Source: an uncultured Aliivibrio sp. | Lineage (GTDB): Bacteria > Pseudomonadota > Gammaproteobacteria > Enterobacterales > Vibrionaceae | Reading direction: 5' to 3' | NCBI RefSeq assembly: GCF_946479765.1 | Contig: NZ_CAMLHO010000001.1 | Coordinates: forward strand, 1-64,000 | DNA length: 64,000 nt | Shown here: in pieces, positions 62,364 through 64,000 of the stretch | How the letters are laid out: the number at the start of each line of letters is the position of its first letter | How positions within the stretch are numbered: the first letter of the stretch is position 1 | Translations under genes and position numbers: made by a program | The notes under the pieces: generated by a model | Seen by the model: the letters and a program-made list of their open reading frames with translations, nothing else | Database searches by the model: none | What the model was told of the DNA's origin: nothing

Positions 62364-64000
62364 TTGGATTTATTCGATAGCCTGAAAGATGTTGCCAAAG
62401 ATTACCTGCCAGAGCCTCACATTGAGGCTCTTCGTCGATCTTATCTGGTAGCAAAAGAGGCCCATGAAGGGCAGACTCGCTCAAGTGGCGAACCTTATAT
62501 CATTCACCCAGTAGCTGTGGCTCGGATCCTTGCAGAAATGCGACTCGACCATAAAACGCTAATGGCTGCACTACTTCATGATGTTATTGAAGACACTGAG
62601 GTTAGCAAGGAAGAGCTAGCAGAACAATTTGGCGATACCGTTGCTGAATTAGTGGATGGCGTTTCTAAGCTGGACAAACTTAAGTTCCGCGATAAAAAAG
62701 AAGCACAGGCCGAAAACTTCCGAAAAATGGTCATGGCGATGGTGCAAGACATCCGCGTTATTTTGATCAAACTTGCTGACCGTACTCACAATATGCGCAC
62801 ATTGGGTGCCCTACGCCCTGATAAACGCCGTCGTATCGCTCGTGAAACCTTAGAAATTTTCTCTCCTTTGGCGCATCGCCTTGGTATCCACAATATTAAA
62901 ACTGAACTTGAAGAGTTAGGTTTTGAAGCCCTTTACCCAAATCGCTATCGCGTATTGAAGAAAGTAGTAAAATCGGCTCGTGGTAATCGTAAAGAGATGA
63001 TCCAAAAAATCCACTCAGAGATCGAAGGCCGCCTTGCTGAGGCTGGCATTAAAGGTCGAGTTGTGGGTCGTGAGAAAAACCTGTTTGCTATTTATCATAA
63101 GATGAAAAATAAAGAACAGCGCTTCCATACCATTATGGATATCTATGCATTCCGTGTAATTACCGACAATATCGATACCTGTTATCGTGCATTGGGTCAG
63201 GTGCATGGCATCTATAAACCTCGTCCTGGTCGCATTAAAGATTACATTGCCGTACCAAAAGCCAATGGTTACCAATCTCTTCATACCTCAATGGTAGGTC
63301 CTCACGGGGTCCCTGTTGAAGTTCAGATCCGTACTGAAGATATGGAACAAATGGCAAATAAAGGTGTGGCGGCTCACTGGTCTTATAAAGACGGTGATAA
63401 TTCAAGTACTACAGCACAGATCCGCGCTCAACGTTGGATGCAAAGCTTGCTTGAACTGCAACAAAGCGCAGGTAGCTCATTTGAATTTATTGAAAATGTA
63501 AAATCGGATTTATTCCCGAACGAAATTTACGTTTTCACCCCTAAAGGGCGTATTTTTGAATTGCCGGTGGGAGCAACTGCGGTTGATTTCGCCTATGCTG
63601 TTCACTCTGATGTTGGTAACAGCTGTGTTGGCTCTCGTGTTGACCGTCAACCTTATCCGTTAAGTAAACCGCTGAAGAGTGGTCAAACGGTTGAGATCAT
63701 TAGTGCTCCAGGGGCGCGTCCAAATGCGGCTTGGTTAAACTATGTAGTGACGTCGAAAGCTCGTACCAAGATCCGCCAAGTGCTTAAAACAATGCGTAAA
63801 GAAGACTCTGTGATTTTAGGTCGCCGTCTACTTAACCACGCACTGGGCCATAACTTGTCGCTGGATGATGTTTCACAAGAGAACATCAACCATGTTCTCT
63901 CTGATCTAAAACTGGCAGAGCTGGATGATTTACTTGCAGCCATTGGTCTTGGTGAGTTAATGAGCATTGTTGTTGCTCGTCGTCTCCTTGGTGATGCTGA
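62364..64000 (+). CDS. spoT: Bifunctional (p)ppGpp synthetase/hydrolase SpoT (5' part)
   Basis: Makes and breaks (p)ppGpp. Start is the TTG at 62364 with GGGGCG upstream. 545 complete codons are visible without a stop. HD hydrolase domain (about 20-180) with RSSGEPYIIHPVAVA and LLHDVIEDT, synthetase domain (about 230-350) with GYQSLHTSMVGP, then the TGS domain (from about 385). The C-terminal helical and ACT domains are cut off by the window edge. About 700 residues are expected in all. Confidence 0.97.
   Translation, partial: MDLFDSLKDVAKDYLPEPHIEALRRSYLVAKEAHEGQTRSSGEPYIIHPVAVARILAEMRLDHKTLMAALLHDVIEDTEVSKEELAEQFGDTVAELVDGVSKLDKLKFRDKKEAQAENFRKMVMAMVQDIRVILIKLADRTHNMRTLGALRPDKRRRIARETLEIFSPLAHRLGIHNIKTELEELGFEALYPNRYRVLKKVVKSARGNRKEMIQKIHSEIEGRLAEAGIKGRVVGREKNLFAIYHKMKNKEQRFHTIMDIYAFRVITDNIDTCYRALGQVHGIYKPRPGRIKDYIAVPKANGYQSLHTSMVGPHGVPVEVQIRTEDMEQMANKGVAAHWSYKDGDNSSTTAQIRAQRWMQSLLELQQSAGSSFEFIENVKSDLFPNEIYVFTPKGRIFELPVGATAVDFAYAVHSDVGNSCVGSRVDRQPYPLSKPLKSGQTVEIISAPGARPNAAWLNYVVTSKARTKIRQVLKTMRKEDSVILGRRLLNHALGHNLSLDDVSQENINHVLSDLKLAELDDLLAAIGLGELMSIVVARRLLGDA

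Overview
The window looks like chromosome 1 of a Vibrionaceae bacterium, most likely Aliivibrio (A. fischeri group). The evidence is AT-rich coding DNA, housekeeping neighbourhoods of the Vibrio type (radC-rpmB-rpmG, coaBC-slmA, ompR-envZ, rph-pyrE, yicC, gmk-rpoZ-spoT), a waa core-LPS locus beside coaD and mutM, and a legionaminic-acid-type cluster. From memory, A. fischeri LPS is reported to carry 8-epi-legionaminic acid. The species assignment is inference from gene content; no search was run.

1-10.9 kb: a minus-strand operon of eleven genes reading from 10.7 kb down to 0.1 kb. It encodes a nonulosonic (sialic-acid-like) sugar pathway: LegB-type dehydratase, LegC-type aminotransferase, NeuC/LegG, a formyltransferase, a PIG-L deacetylase, NeuB/LegI, a NeuD-type acyltransferase, a PtmE-like CBS-nucleotidyltransferase, a PtmF-like oxidoreductase and a CMP-sugar synthetase, followed by RffG. 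A JUMPStart/ops element just upstream (10.85 kb) predicts RfaH control. The rffG 3' end is cut by the terminal inverted repeat of an IS5-family (IS903-like) element whose transposase start lies at the window edge.

11-13.9 kb: a compact phage-like island with two minus-strand genes (a small protein and a winged-helix replication-type protein) and a divergent plus-strand set (a 27-residue membrane peptide, an unknown protein, a T7-type amidase and a holin-like protein). It contains no structural genes. A wzz gene follows.

14.8-31.6 kb: LPS core and lipid A region. It holds a TetR regulator, hldD, a GT25 enzyme, waaF, waaL, a LicD-like protein, a TagD-like cytidylyltransferase, waaA, two acyltransferases, a YejM-like sulfatase-fold protein, kdkA, a GT9, a GT2, a GT4, coaD and mutM. 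The LicD/TagD pair suggests a phospho-substituent on the LPS core.

31.7-37.2 kb: two LtaS-type phosphoglycerol transferases, a GDPD-like lipoprotein-sized exported protein and a small membrane protein. 37.7-54 kb: housekeeping genes (rpmG, rpmB, radC, coaBC, slmA, lpxL-type, greB, tex, bioH, comF, a xanthine permease, envZ/ompR, an orphan ParA, pyrE, rph). Nearly every intergenic gap here carries copies of two dispersed palindromic repeat families.

54-64 kb: yicC is followed by an inserted drug-efflux cassette (HlyD-MFS-TetR) bracketed by a second copy of the yicC 3' end. Then come a hipBA module with a frameshifted hipA, psiE, gmk, rpoZ and the 5' three-quarters of spoT, which runs off the window.
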